From Acidimicrobiia bacterium (GTDB lineage Bacteria; Actinomycetota; Acidimicrobiia; IMCC26256; DASPTH01), in contig JBBDHW010000054.1 in NCBI GenBank assembly GCA_040880805.1, positions 1-64,000 on the forward strand: a stretch of DNA of 64,000 nucleotides, in the 5' to 3' direction. The position numbers and the translations under genes are program-made. Numbering within the stretch: position 1 is the first letter of the stretch; each line of letters begins with the position of its first letter. The notes beneath the pieces were generated by a model. It made no database searches, was not told where the DNA came from, and worked only from the letters and a program-made list of their open reading frames with translations. Positions 8,988 through 17,725 of the stretch are shown here, one piece after another.

Positions 8988-10831
8988 GGTTCCCCCGTTG
9001 CGTCCCGATCGGCAGGACGTGCGCCGGTCGCCAAAGCCGCCGCGGCGCGCGCGTGTTCGTCGACGTGGCCTCGCACCACGTCGAGGCTCGCGGCCCAGAA
9101 GGCGCCGTCGTGTACGTCGACGCCGAACCGTGCCGCGAGCGCGGCCGCGTCGGCCATCCCCGTCGCGGACAACAGCGCGTCGTATCCGTTGCGGAAGCGT
9201 TCGGGATCGTCGACGTAGCGCGCGTAGAGACCGATGCCGAAGAGGAGCCCGAAGGTATACGGCCAGTTGTAGAACGGCGTGAAATAGTGCGGCTTCACCG
9301 CCCACATGTACGCATGACGAGCGTCCGGGTCGAGGCCGTCGCCGTACGCACACTCCTGCGCGTCGAGCATCGTGGTGCACAGTTCCGACACCGAGAGGGC
9401 AGTGCGTTGCCGGCGCCGGCACAGCTCGCTCTCGAAGAGGAACCGGCTGTGGATGTCGACGACGACCTGCGTGGCCCCGACGAGGTACGTGTCGAGCAGC
9501 GCCAACCGCTCGGTCACGTCGGTCGTGTGGGCGAGTGCAGTCTCGAAGAGCAGCGTCTCGCAGAAGATCGACGCGGTCTCCGCGAGCGCCATCGGCGTGG
9601 TGCGTTGGATGGGCGTGCGGTCGGCGAGCGCGACGTTGTGGTACGCGTGACCCAGCTCGTGCGCGAGCGTCGACACCGAGTCGTGACTGCCGTCGAAGTT
9701 CATCATCACGCGACTGACATCGTCACCCACCGACATGCAGTACGCGCCGCCGCGCTTGCCGTCGCGGATCTCGGCGTCGACCCACCGCTCCGAGAACGCG
9801 CGTTGCGCCAGTGCCGCGAGCTGCGGCGAGTAGCCATCGAACGCGGCGTGAACCAACTCGGTCGCCCGGGGCCATGCGACCTCCCCCGCGTCACCGAGCG
9901 GTGCGAACAGATCCCACCACGGGAGCCCGCCGTCGTGGCCGAGCACACGTGCCTTGGTGCGCAGGTAGCCGCGAAAGCTCGGGAGCGAGGCGACAACGGC
10001 TTCCGTCATCGCGTCGAGCGTGCTGCGGTCGACATTGTTGAACCTGAGCGCAGGCTCGAGATCGTCGGCGTACTCGCGGCGCTTGTTCAGCACCGCCAGC
10101 GCTCCCTTGGCGCCGTTGAGCGCCGCCGCGAGCGGCACCGCAGCACTCTCCCACGCGGCCAGTTCGCCCTCGTACGCGGCGCGCCGGCGTGCCCCGTCGG
10201 GATGCGTCGCGAGCCCTCGGGCCAAGGCCATGGGCGCCCGTTCGACCGTGCCGCCAGGCACTGCGATCTCGACGACGAGCTGCGAGGACACATCGCCATG
10301 CAGCCGTTGCCACGCGAGCACGCCCGACGGCCCGAGCTCTGCGGCGAGCGATTCCTCCGCCTCGCCCATCTGGAACTGCGCGTCGGCGGCCGCTTTCTCG
10401 AGCGCGAACACATGATCGGCCGCCGCGTCGCCGCCGGCCGCAAGTTGCTCGACGCCGAGCGCTGCCAGCCACGCGCCCAAACGCTTGCTCAGCGGTCCGA
10501 GCGCAGCCGTGCGGGTCTGCAACTCGACGGACAGCGCCATGGCGCGCTCGTTCCGGCTGTCGGTCGTCACCAGCCCGTGGAGGTACGCGCTGACTGGCCG
10601 GAGCTCCGTGTGAGCTTCGTTCGTCGCGTTCAGGACCTCGTCGAGGGCGGCGATGTCGGCGGCGGTCGGCTCGCGGCACTCCACGTTTCGGATGCCGAGC
10701 TCGTCGTAGAGCGCGCCGAGCCGGTCGACGTTCGCGAAGATGCTCTCGAGTGCGTCGGTGAACGCGCGATCGTCGAGGGCGGGAAAGATTGGCGTGAGGT
10801 CCCAGCGCGGCGCTGGATCGGTCTCAGCCAC
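8984..10831 (-). CDS. M3-family zinc oligopeptidase
   Basis: A 615-residue metallopeptidase of family M3 (oligoendopeptidase F / thimet type). The zinc site HELGH is at 391-395, and the third ligand Glu lies in MALAETASIFCE a short way downstream. The N-terminal half is the helical lobe that limits substrates to short peptides. There is no signal peptide, so it acts in the cytoplasm. GTG at 10831 overlaps the 3' end of the upstream P450 gene by eight bases. Its length is normal for the family and the motifs are intact. Confidence 0.93.
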   Translation of the reverse strand: MAETDPAPRWDLTPIFPALDDRAFTDALESIFANVDRLGALYDELGIRNVECREPTAADIAALDEVLNATNEAHTELRPVSAYLHGLVTTDSRNERAMALSVELQTRTAALGPLSKRLGAWLAALGVEQLAAGGDAAADHVFALEKAAADAQFQMGEAEESLAAELGPSGVLAWQRLHGDVSSQLVVEIAVPGGTVERAPMALARGLATHPDGARRRAAYEGELAAWESAAVPLAAALNGAKGALAVLNKRREYADDLEPALRFNNVDRSTLDAMTEAVVASLPSFRGYLRTKARVLGHDGGLPWWDLFAPLGDAGEVAWPRATELVHAAFDGYSPQLAALAQRAFSERWVDAEIRDGKRGGAYCMSVGDDVSRVMMNFDGSHDSVSTLAHELGHAYHNVALADRTPIQRTTPMALAETASIFCETLLFETALAHTTDVTERLALLDTYLVGATQVVVDIHSRFLFESELCRRRQRTALSVSELCTTMLDAQECAYGDGLDPDARHAYMWAVKPHYFTPFYNWPYTFGLLFGIGLYARYVDDPERFRNGYDALLSATGMADAAALAARFGVDVHDGAFWAASLDVVRGHVDEHARAAAALATGARPADRDATGEP

Positions 10832-12110
10832 GCGAGGGCTCTACCGGCGGAAACTCTACCGGCGGAAACTCGACGGGCCGAAACTCGACGGGCCGAAACT
10901 CGACGGGCCGAAACTCGACGGGAAGGTGCGCGACCTCACAGCTGCCCACGGCGGTCTTCAGGCGCACGCCGGTTCCGAGACGAGGTTGGACCCAGCGCGT
11001 GGTCACGGCGCGCAGCACCTCCTGGATCTCCATTCGGGCCAGCGCGGCCCCGATGCAGTAGTGCCGTCCGATCCCGAAGATGAGCTGCGGTTGCGGAAGC
11101 CGACGGGTCACGTCGAAGCGATCGGGATCCTCGTACACATCGGGGTCGCGGTGCGCGGCGTCGAGGTACGCGGTCACCAGCGTTCCCGCGGGAACCGCAA
11201 CACCGAGCAGCTCCGCGTCGTGTTCGTTGAAGTGCTTACCGTGGCGGATCACCGGTTCGAAGCGCGCGCACTCCTCGACCGCTCGCTCGACGAGCTCACC
11301 GTCGTCCGCGACGAGCCGCCACTGCTCAGGGTGCTCGCAGAGGAGCCAGACCACGAGACCCATCGAATGCGTGGTGTTGTCGACCGACGCACTCAGCACC
11401 TCGGTGAGGAGCGATCGCGCATCCCCGTGCGTCAGGACACCGTCCTCGATACCCCTCACGAGAGCACTCGTGATGTCGTCTCCCGGTGCGCGTTGCTTGG
11501 ATTCGAGGAGGTCGTCGGCGAAGTGCCGCAGGACCCGGAGCGCCTCGCGCACGTCGTCCATGACCGCGGGGTCGCCGGAGAACGCCTGCAGCGCGATCGC
11601 CGACCAGTGCGCGAGCTCCGGCCCGCGCTCGACGTCGCATCCGACCATCCAGCAGAAGATCGTCGGTGGGATCCGAGTCGCGACGTCGGTCATGAACTCG
11701 CAGCCCCCCGCGTGGGCCACGCTGTCGAGGAGCTCGCTGACCAGGTTCGCGGTGTGCTCACGGAGTGTCTCGATCCGTCGCGGAGTGAACCAGGGCATCA
11801 CGACGCGGCGCAGATCCTGGTGGTCGCGGCCTTCCGAGCCGAGCAGGGTCCGAGGACCTTCCACCGCACCACCTTCGCGACTGGCTTCGCGACTGGCTTC
11901 GCGACCGGCATCGGGAGCCGCACGGCGCATCATCTCGAAGATGCCCGGCCGGAACGCGGCGTCGAGCAGCAGCGCGTTGCATCCGGCATACGAGAGCACG
12001 CCGAGCCCGGTCGGTGTGCGGACGATCCACGACTCCTCACGCGCGGTTCGCAACTGCCCGTGGGGATCGGCGGCGAAGGCGTCGGTCGTGTGGTCGAGGA
12101 ACGGCAGCAC
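10824..12110 (-). CDS. Cytochrome P450 with a repeat-encoded C-terminal tail
   Basis: About 428 residues from GTG at 12110. Helix I shows ASVDNTT, and the heme loop is FGIGRHYCIGAALARME. Two oddities stand out. A REAS/REAS/REGG insert near residue 75 comes from a 12-base tandem repeat. After the normal P450 end, a tail of PVEFR/PVEFP units comes from a 15-base repeat and runs into the start of the peptidase gene. The open frame continues upstream of 12110 into the next gene's territory and was not used. The tail is unlike any P450 domain I know and may be a recent expansion. Confidence 0.88.
   Translation of the reverse strand: MLPFLDHTTDAFAADPHGQLRTAREESWIVRTPTGLGVLSYAGCNALLLDAAFRPGIFEMMRRAAPDAGREASREASREGGAVEGPRTLLGSEGRDHQDLRRVVMPWFTPRRIETLREHTANLVSELLDSVAHAGGCEFMTDVATRIPPTIFCWMVGCDVERGPELAHWSAIALQAFSGDPAVMDDVREALRVLRHFADDLLESKQRAPGDDITSALVRGIEDGVLTHGDARSLLTEVLSASVDNTTHSMGLVVWLLCEHPEQWRLVADDGELVERAVEECARFEPVIRHGKHFNEHDAELLGVAVPAGTLVTAYLDAAHRDPDVYEDPDRFDVTRRLPQPQLIFGIGRHYCIGAALARMEIQEVLRAVTTRWVQPRLGTGVRLKTAVGSCEVAHLPVEFRPVEFRPVEFRPVEFPPVEFPPVEPSRG
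10839..10922. repeat. 15-base tandem repeat, five full copies plus a partial sixth
   Basis: Two copies of CTCTACCGGCGGAAA are followed by three of CTCGACGGGCCGAAA and a partial CTCGACGGG. On the minus strand the unit is a multiple of three and encodes the PVEF(R/P) tail of the P450, so copy-number changes would keep the frame. Confidence 0.95.
11873..11908. repeat. 12-base tandem repeat, three copies
   Basis: CTTCGCGACTGG occurs twice, followed by CTTCGCGACCGG. On the minus strand it encodes repeated REAS-like tetrapeptides in a surface-loop position of the P450. The unit is a multiple of three, so the frame is kept. Confidence 0.9.
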
Positions 12111-12191
12111 GCGGCAGCAGCGTATCGGGCAGCTATGACGGCCGGCCCGGGGTGGTTTACGCTTGCGCCAGCCAGAGAGACGGGGGAAGCA

Positions 12192-13361
12192 ATGAGCGCT
12201 CAGCGACCGGTCATCATCTCGTGCGACGGCCACGCCACGGGGCGTCCCGAGGACTATGTGCCCTATATCGAACCCGCGTACCACGAGCAGTACGACGAGT
12301 TCGTTCGCGTGCTCGAAGCGGCACGAGCGGCGCGTACGAAGGCCACCGAAGAGGATCGCTCGTTGTTCTCCAAGGAGGGCTCCGAAGCATTCGAGGCCGA
12401 GACCGGCAACGCTCGGGACGGCGAGTGGAACTCACCGCTGCGCACCGAGGTGCTCGAGGGTGAAGGCGTCGTCGCCGAAGTGCTGTTTCCCAACGGTGGC
12501 GTGCCGTTCGGGGGGTTCGGCGAGTCGGCCCAGCACGAGCTCCGTGGTGCGGGCAACCGCGCGTACGACCGCTGGCTGCTCGACTTCGCGAACGACACAC
12601 CCGGTCGGCGCGCCGCGCTCGCGATGGTCACCGTGCACGATCTCGATGCAACCGTCGCCGAGATCAAGTGGGCGCGTGAGAACGGGATGAAGGGCGTGAT
12701 CATCCCCACCCTTCCGGGTGAGGGGCTGCCTCCGTACTACGACGAGTGCTACGACCCGCTGTGGGCAGCGTGCCAAGACTACGACATGCCGGCGCACATC
12801 CATGGCGGGAGCGGCACACCGAACTACGGCGACTATGGCGCCGTGAGCATGTTGATCTATGCCACGGAGACCGTGTACTTCGCGCACCGCCCGCTGTGGT
12901 TCCTGATCTGGGGTGGTGTCTTCGAACGGTTCCCGCGCATGAAGTTCGTGTTCACCGAATCGCGCTCCGACTGGGTACCGAGCACGCTCACGTACCTCGA
13001 TGGCATCTACTCGCAGCGGTTCTTCAGCCATATTCGCCAAACGGTGAAGCTGAAGCCGAGCGAGTACTGGGAGCGGCAGTGCTACGTGGCCGCGTCGTTC
13101 ATGGGTCCCGACGAGTCGGCGATGCGCCACGAGATCGGCCTCGAGAAGCTGATGTGGGGCGCCGACTACCCGCACGTCGAGGGCACGTGGCCGCGCACTC
13201 GCAAGTCGCTCGCGCGGTGCTTCCATGGTGTCCCGCTCGACGAAGCACGCGCGATCCTCACCGACAATCCGGCGAAGCTCTACGGGTTCGACGTCGACGC
13301 ACTGCAGCCCGTCGCCGACCGCGTCTGCCCCTCCGTGCAGGAGTTGACCGGCGTCGCCTGA
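12192..13361 (+). CDS. PF04909-type amidohydrolase (TIM-barrel metal-dependent hydrolase)
   Basis: A 389-residue amidohydrolase-2 protein. The N-terminal metal motif is CDGH (D12, H14). A central AHIHGGSGT is followed by FERFPRMKFVFTESRSDW, and the C-terminal metal Asp lies in GADYPHVEG (D325). The family includes decarboxylases and hydrolases acting on aromatic or cyclic compounds; I cannot fix the substrate. ATG at 12192 is preceded by GGGGGAAG. The frame is open for 1.4 kb upstream, but that stretch is antisense to the P450 and peptidase. It is divergent from the P450, with about 80 bases between them. Confidence 0.9.
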   Translation: MSAQRPVIISCDGHATGRPEDYVPYIEPAYHEQYDEFVRVLEAARAARTKATEEDRSLFSKEGSEAFEAETGNARDGEWNSPLRTEVLEGEGVVAEVLFPNGGVPFGGFGESAQHELRGAGNRAYDRWLLDFANDTPGRRAALAMVTVHDLDATVAEIKWARENGMKGVIIPTLPGEGLPPYYDECYDPLWAACQDYDMPAHIHGGSGTPNYGDYGAVSMLIYATETVYFAHRPLWFLIWGGVFERFPRMKFVFTESRSDWVPSTLTYLDGIYSQRFFSHIRQTVKLKPSEYWERQCYVAASFMGPDESAMRHEIGLEKLMWGADYPHVEGTWPRTRKSLARCFHGVPLDEARAILTDNPAKLYGFDVDALQPVADRVCPSVQELTGVA

Positions 13362-13403
13362 GAAGCCTCGTCCTTCTCGCGCATTGCCAGACGAGCCTCG
13401 CTC

Positions 13404-14204
13404 CTACAACGGATGCGTGGGGCCGTCGACCGCGTTGCTGTCGATGTTGATGGTCACGCCGCCCCAGGTCTCGTTGTGGCCACCCTTGAACTGGTGCACG
13501 CGCTGGTGGTTCGCCCACAAGCTGTCTGACAGCGGGCAGGTCGACGTGTTGAACCCGAAGATGTTCGGCGTGTTGTTCCACGCCGCGATCCAGATCGCGT
13601 TGAGCTTGTACGTCGCGGTCGGATATCCGGCGGCTGAGTCGACGATGCCGGAGCAGAGGCTGCTGTACAGGCCGGCGAGGTACCCCCGGGTGTTGAGCCC
13701 TCGAGTCCAACCGTTGTCGAACGCCAGGATCGCCTTCGTGCAAGCGGCGTTCTTCGGGTAGGCCTCGAGGTCGTAGTAGACCGGAGTGAGCCAACCGAAG
13801 CCGAGCGAGGACAAGCGGGTGGCCGCGGCCAGCCCTTCGTTGTATCCGGCGGTGAATGCGGCAGACTCAGTGGCCGGGAGCTTCGTCACGCTGCTCAGCG
13901 CGGTGCACGGTGCCTGCGGGCCGACCCAGAGCGGCAACAGCTTCCAACCGTACTCCTCCACCAGGCTGATCCACCGAGCGGTGAGGTTGGGTTGCGCGCA
14001 TCCTCGGTTCGCGCCGCCGACGTAGACGCCGATGCTGGTGAACGGCGAGAACGTCCACCAGTTCTGCATGGTCGCGGACGACGGCGCCGCGCACGCATCG
14101 AATCCCTGTGGCGGGGTGGGTGGCGAGGTTCGCGGCTTCGGCGGGAAGCAACCCGCGAGCGCGAGTGCCAGCACCACCGCGAGCAGCGGCAGTGCGCGCT
14201 TCAC
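13404..14204 (-). CDS. Lipoprotein with a DUF1906 glycoside-hydrolase-like domain
   Basis: About 266 residues from GTG at 14204. The N terminus is a lipoprotein signal: a short KR start, a hydrophobic run and the lipobox LALAGC. After a Pro/Thr-rich linker comes a domain resembling DUF1906 (PF08924, Rv2525c-like). It starts with FDACAAPSSATMQNW and contains GVYVGGANRGC, VYYDLEAYP and a late WGGVTINIDSN. The family has a GH25-like barrel and is linked to the cell envelope. A GTGA overlap couples it to the preceding lipoprotein gene. Confidence 0.8.
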   Translation of the reverse strand: MKRALPLLAVVLALALAGCFPPKPRTSPPTPPQGFDACAAPSSATMQNWWTFSPFTSIGVYVGGANRGCAQPNLTARWISLVEEYGWKLLPLWVGPQAPCTALSSVTKLPATESAAFTAGYNEGLAAATRLSSLGFGWLTPVYYDLEAYPKNAACTKAILAFDNGWTRGLNTRGYLAGLYSSLCSGIVDSAAGYPTATYKLNAIWIAAWNNTPNIFGFNTSTCPLSDSLWANHQRVHQFKGGHNETWGGVTINIDSNAVDGPTHPL

Positions 14205-14737
14205 GCTGCCGCTTTGAAGGTTTGGAGGAGCTGTTGCCCCGCGGCTTCGTCGTTGAACGAGATGGTGACGGCGACACCCGCGCCGGGGAGCGCGGCGCGC
14301 ACCTCGTGCTCGATCGCGGCGCGCGGATCCGTCGCGACTGCGAGGCCGTGCGCGTTGGCCGTACCGACGGTGTCGGCGGCCGTTACCGTCGCACCGTCGA
14401 GGGGTTCGACGAGCACGGCCTCGGACCGCCCGAACACATTCGCCGGGCACTGCATGTCCTCGCCCGGATGACCGAGGTAGACCGCGTGCACGTCGAAGCG
14501 CACGCAGGTGCTGGGGTCGGCGTCAAGGTCGTAGACCGGCCAGTCGCCCGGAACCGTGAACTCGACGCCGCGGTACCGCACCGTCTGCGTACCCGCAGCC
14601 GCCGTGGGCTCCGCTTGTGGGCGTGCGTTGCGAGCGCTGACCTCGGGACCCGCCGAGCCGCAGCCGAACGCCGCGACCGCGACGAACGCGGCCAACGCGA
14701 CAGTGACCCATCGGGGATTCCTCAACGTGCGGTTCAT
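14201..14737 (-). CDS. Small predicted lipoprotein of unknown function
   Basis: A 178-residue protein with a signal sequence of Arg-rich start and hydrophobic core, ending in the lipobox VAAFGC. The mature part begins with a short flexible linker and then YRGVEFTVPGDWPVYDL, a pattern seen in exported proteins of unknown role. Two cysteines (STCVRF and DMQCPAN) could form a disulphide. ATG at 14737 follows a GGAGAG ribosome site. It is coupled to the DUF1906 lipoprotein by a GTGA overlap, so the two probably act together at the envelope. I do not recognise a named family. Confidence 0.72.
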   Translation of the reverse strand: MNRTLRNPRWVTVALAAFVAVAAFGCGSAGPEVSARNARPQAEPTAAAGTQTVRYRGVEFTVPGDWPVYDLDADPSTCVRFDVHAVYLGHPGEDMQCPANVFGRSEAVLVEPLDGATVTAADTVGTANAHGLAVATDPRAAIEHEVRAALPGAGVAVTISFNDEAAGQQLLQTFKAAA

Positions 14738-14786
14738 TTGGGCTCTCCTCAGCGCTCGCGCTGGCCAACGAGGATACAGCGTGCGT

Positions 14787-15782
14787 TCAGGCGACCGCGA
14801 CCCCCTCGAACACGGCTGCCTTCACACCCCGTCGCGCGAGTTCGGCAAGGAACGGCGCCGGCTTGACCGCGGTTCCGAGCCCGAACGCCCCGGGCACCGC
14901 CTCACCTACGTCGGGGAGCGCGCCCGCCAGCCACGCCGTCGCGACGCCGAGCACAGTGCCTGCCGCGACCGCCGTGCGCTCGATCACGCCGTAGACGACC
15001 GTTGCCCGCTCGCGACCCCGCCATCCCCAAACCTCTGCGCGTACCGCTCCGAACCCCGCAGCCGGATCGCGGCGGCCCGGCGGCGTGAAGCGCCGCACCA
15101 CGGGAACACCAAGGCGCACCGTCACGCGTGCCACGCCGGGAGATGCGGCCGCGAGCAGTTCGACGCCAGTCGCGACAAGCTCGCACTCGCGCGCACCGAC
15201 CGGGTCCGGGAACCAGATGAGCTCGGCGCTGCGGTGACGGCCGATCTCGACGGGTCGGTCGCGCCACTCGACGCTCGGCTCGCGTTGCGTGCGACGCGCG
15301 AGGCCCGCGCACGCGGGGCCACCGATGCCGAAGCGGGCGACGTGGACCTCGTCGACTGAGTCGAGCACTCCCGCCGCGTGTCGCACCAGCACGTCGGCCA
15401 GCCCGGGTGCGAGACCACAACCGGCGACGACGAGTGTGCCCCGAGCGCGCGCCGGCTCGTCGAGCGCAAGCAGCGCGGTGAGCGCAGCATCGTGGTCCGC
15501 AACCGAGGCGAACGGCACCCCGCGTTCGACCGCCGCGCGCGCGAGCGCGGCGTCCGCACCTGCGGGCACCGCCGAGGCGATCGCCTCGATCGACGGTGGG
15601 AACACCGCCTCGTCGGAGAGCACCCATGCGTCGGCACCGTCGTGCAACGCGTCGGCGACGGCACGGGCGCGCGCCTCGGTTCGAGCTGCAACCACGACGC
15701 GGTCGATGCCAGGCGTGTCGAGCAATTGACGCGCCGCGCGCACACCGGTCTCGCCGAGACCGGCGACCAACACGGAGGTCAC
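14787..15782 (-). CDS. Saccharopine dehydrogenase-like NAD(P)-binding protein
   Basis: About 331 residues from GTG at 15782. The Rossmann start SVLVAGLGETGVRAARQLLD is followed by VVVAARTEARARAVADAL, the pattern of saccharopine-dehydrogenase-like or trans-acting reductases. Residues 95-130 (VVAGCGLAPGLADVLVRHA) match the linker of that family. The substrate is unknown. The start overlaps the stop of the 45-codon gene (GTGA), placing it third in a tightly packed operon behind a methyltransferase. Confidence 0.75.
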   Translation of the reverse strand: MTSVLVAGLGETGVRAARQLLDTPGIDRVVVAARTEARARAVADALHDGADAWVLSDEAVFPPSIEAIASAVPAGADAALARAAVERGVPFASVADHDAALTALLALDEPARARGTLVVAGCGLAPGLADVLVRHAAGVLDSVDEVHVARFGIGGPACAGLARRTQREPSVEWRDRPVEIGRHRSAELIWFPDPVGARECELVATGVELLAAASPGVARVTVRLGVPVVRRFTPPGRRDPAAGFGAVRAEVWGWRGRERATVVYGVIERTAVAAGTVLGVATAWLAGALPDVGEAVPGAFGLGTAVKPAPFLAELARRGVKAAVFEGVAVA

Positions 15783-15916
15783 CGGAAGTCGGGTCCCTGC
15801 AGCTCCCGCCAACCGCCGCTCGTGGGCGGCACCCGGCCTTTCCCCCGTACCTTCACGACGACGCTCACCGCGACCGCGATCGCCCCAACCAAGAGGCCGC
15901 GCTGGTAGGCCTTCAT
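15779..15916 (-). CDS. 45-residue single-pass membrane peptide
   Basis: A very short gene wedged between the methyltransferase and the reductase-like gene. ATG at 15916 shares a base with the upstream stop (ATGA), and its own stop overlaps the next start (GTGA). The peptide has a short basic start, a hydrophobic segment at about residues 8-22 and a basic, proline-rich tail ending GPDFR. The double coupling and the clean transmembrane profile support a real gene. I know no family for it. Confidence 0.6.
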   Translation of the reverse strand: MKAYQRGLLVGAIAVAVSVVVKVRGKGRVPPTSGGWRELQGPDFR

Positions 15917-16542
15917 CAGACGCGGGAGTCTACCGACCTGCCCCAGACCGCGAACAGGGGGTCCCCCCGATGGGCGGGCGGTGTCCGGCGATCGATGGCC
16001 GGCTCCGCGAAGCCGCCGGACCGGCGGAAGTACTCGGCCACGATGACACAGTGCTCCTCGTCCGACGCGGCGAGCCAGCCGCGGATCGCCTTGGTCGGGA
16101 AGCACCGATTCGAGAAGGTGCACACGAAAGGGCCACCCGGGCGGAGCACGCGGGCCACGTCGCGGAACACCTCGATCGGGCGAACGAGATAGTCGACCGA
16201 CACGCAGCACACCACCGCGTCGAACGACGCGTCGGAGAACGGCAACTCGGGCTGCGCGTTGAGGTCGTGCACGATGCGCGCCGCAGCCTGCGGGTTCTCG
16301 GCCAGCTCCGAGGGATTCATGCCGAGCACGGTGAGCCGAGCGGGCGCATTGCTGAAGTGGGACACCCACGAGCTCATGAGATCGAGCACCTCGCCGTTGA
16401 TCCCCAGCTCGTCGTAGAGCGCACCTACCGCGGCGATCGCGCTGTCGTCGATATGGGTGACGAGGCGTGGCCACGAGTAGAAGTGCGCGTCGTTGCTCGC
16501 GTCGGCTCGGTCGAAAAAACCGGGTGGGGACGGCTCGTTCAC
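15916..16542 (-). CDS. Class I SAM-dependent methyltransferase
   Basis: A 208-residue methyltransferase-like protein. The glycine-rich first loop is degenerate (EVLDLMSSWVSHF), but LTVLGMNPSEL, LPFSDASFDAVVCC, VFRDVARVLRPGGPFV and FSNRCFPTKA match methylases of the UbiE/Methyltransf_11 kind. GTG at 16542 begins a minus-strand operon continuing into the 45-residue membrane peptide and the reductase-like gene. The substrate is unknown. It diverges from the RsmC-like gene, with 26 bases between the starts. Confidence 0.8.
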   Translation of the reverse strand: MNEPSPPGFFDRADASNDAHFYSWPRLVTHIDDSAIAAVGALYDELGINGEVLDLMSSWVSHFSNAPARLTVLGMNPSELAENPQAAARIVHDLNAQPELPFSDASFDAVVCCVSVDYLVRPIEVFRDVARVLRPGGPFVCTFSNRCFPTKAIRGWLAASDEEHCVIVAEYFRRSGGFAEPAIDRRTPPAHRGDPLFAVWGRSVDSRV

Positions 16543-16568
16543 CTGAGATTGGGCAGACTGGTGGCACG

Positions 16569-17183
16569 ATGTCCCACTATTTCGACAAGCGTCCCGACGT
16601 CGGCTCCGATCGCGCCACGGTAACGCTCGCCGTGGACGACCGGGTGCTCACGCTCGCCACCGACCGTGGGGTGTTCTCGCGCGGTCAGATCGACGCGGGC
16701 ACCGCCGTGCTGCTGCGGAAGGGGCCGGCGGCGCCCACCGGCCGGCTGCTCGACCTCGGCTGCGGGTACGGACCGCTCGCGCTGGCGCTCGCCGCTCAGT
16801 CCCCTGATGCCGAGGTGTGGGCGGTCGACGTCAACGAGCGCGCCCTCGAATTGGTTGCGGAGAACGCGGCGGCGAACGAGCTCACGAACATCACGGTCGC
16901 GGCAGCCGACGCGGTGCCCGACGAGCTCACGTTCGACGCCATTTACAGCAACCCGCCGGTTCGCATCGGCAAGGAGGCGTTGCACGACCTCCTCAGGTCG
17001 TGGTTGGGGCGGCTGACCAGCTCGGGCGCGGCGTATCTTGTGGTGCAACGGCACCTCGGGGCGGACTCGTTGCACGCATGGCTCGAACGCGAGGACTACC
17101 CCACGAGCCGCCTCGCGTCGAGCAAGGGATACCGCGTCTTGGAAGTCCACCGGCTCCGTGCCGGAACGGCGGAGGGCCGATAA
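16569..17183 (+). CDS. RsmC-like 16S rRNA guanine methyltransferase
   Basis: A 204-residue protein matching the C-terminal catalytic domain of RsmC/RlmG. It has FSRGQIDAGTAVLL near residue 37, the SAM loop LLDLGCGYGPLAL, AVDVNERALEL and the catalytic NPPVR motif. The N-terminal dimerisation half of E. coli RsmC is absent, as is usual in Actinobacteria. It is expected to methylate a guanine in rRNA. The SpoU methyltransferase follows 14 bases downstream, so the two RNA-modifying enzymes are probably one transcript. Confidence 0.85.
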   Translation: MSHYFDKRPDVGSDRATVTLAVDDRVLTLATDRGVFSRGQIDAGTAVLLRKGPAAPTGRLLDLGCGYGPLALALAAQSPDAEVWAVDVNERALELVAENAAANELTNITVAAADAVPDELTFDAIYSNPPVRIGKEALHDLLRSWLGRLTSSGAAYLVVQRHLGADSLHAWLEREDYPTSRLASSKGYRVLEVHRLRAGTAEGR

Positions 17184-17197
17184 GGGGTGGAGAGTCG

Positions 17198-17725
17198 GTG
17201 AAGCAGCTCAGGAGCGTCGAGCAAAAGCGCCTGCACCGCTCGTGGCAGCGTCGCACCGAGCAACGCGTCGCGCTGTTGCTCGACGGCGTGCAGGACCCGT
17301 TCAACGTGGGAAGCATCGTGCGCACGGCTGCCGCGCTCCGCGTGGAGCGCCTGTATCTCTCCGCGCACGCAACCACACCCGCGCACCCGAAGGTCGGGAA
17401 GACCGCGCTCGGCACCGAGCGCTACCTCGAGTGGACGGAGTACGACCGAGTTGCCGGCGCGGCGGCGGCCGCGCGCGAAGACGGGTTCGTGATCGTCGGT
17501 CTGGAGCTCGCCGACGAGGCGGTGCCGTTCTTCGAGCTCGACCTCGCCGGTGACGTGTGCATCGCGCTCGGGAACGAGAGCAACGGTCTCGACGATGCGG
17601 CGCTCGAGTGTTGTGACGCCGTTGGCTACATTCCCCAACTCGGCCGTGTCGGTTCGCTCAACGTGGCCGCTGCGACCGCCGTCGCGTTGTACGAGGCGCG
17701 CCGGCAGGGCTGGCAGACGAGTTGA
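17198..17725 (+). CDS. TrmH/SpoU-family RNA 2'-O-methyltransferase
   Basis: A 175-residue SPOUT enzyme. Motif 1 is LDGVQDPFNVGSIVRTA, motif 2 is ALGNESNGL and motif 3 is IPQLGRVGSLNVAAATAVAL; together they form the knotted SAM site. It should 2'-O-methylate a tRNA or rRNA ribose. GTG at 17198 follows AGGGGTGGAG. It lacks the N-terminal RNA-binding extension of larger RlmB proteins. The stop overlaps the next start in a TTGA junction. Confidence 0.88.
   Translation: MKQLRSVEQKRLHRSWQRRTEQRVALLLDGVQDPFNVGSIVRTAAALRVERLYLSAHATTPAHPKVGKTALGTERYLEWTEYDRVAGAAAAAREDGFVIVGLELADEAVPFFELDLAGDVCIALGNESNGLDDAALECCDAVGYIPQLGRVGSLNVAAATAVALYEARRQGWQTS

Noticed and set aside
8988-9422. N-terminal extension of the VOC protein
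   Set aside because: The extra residues are Arg-rich and overlap the 3' end of the peptidase. GTG 8987 gives the usual VOC length and a GTGA overlap.
8966-11083. A 705-codon open frame on the plus strand across the M3 peptidase gene
   Set aside because: It is antisense to a clear zinc peptidase. Its Arg/Ala-rich translation has no motifs and is a by-product of high GC at third positions.
10740-12191. The 1.4 kb upstream extension of the amidohydrolase frame
   Set aside because: It lies antisense to the P450 and peptidase genes, and the protein family begins at ATG 12192.
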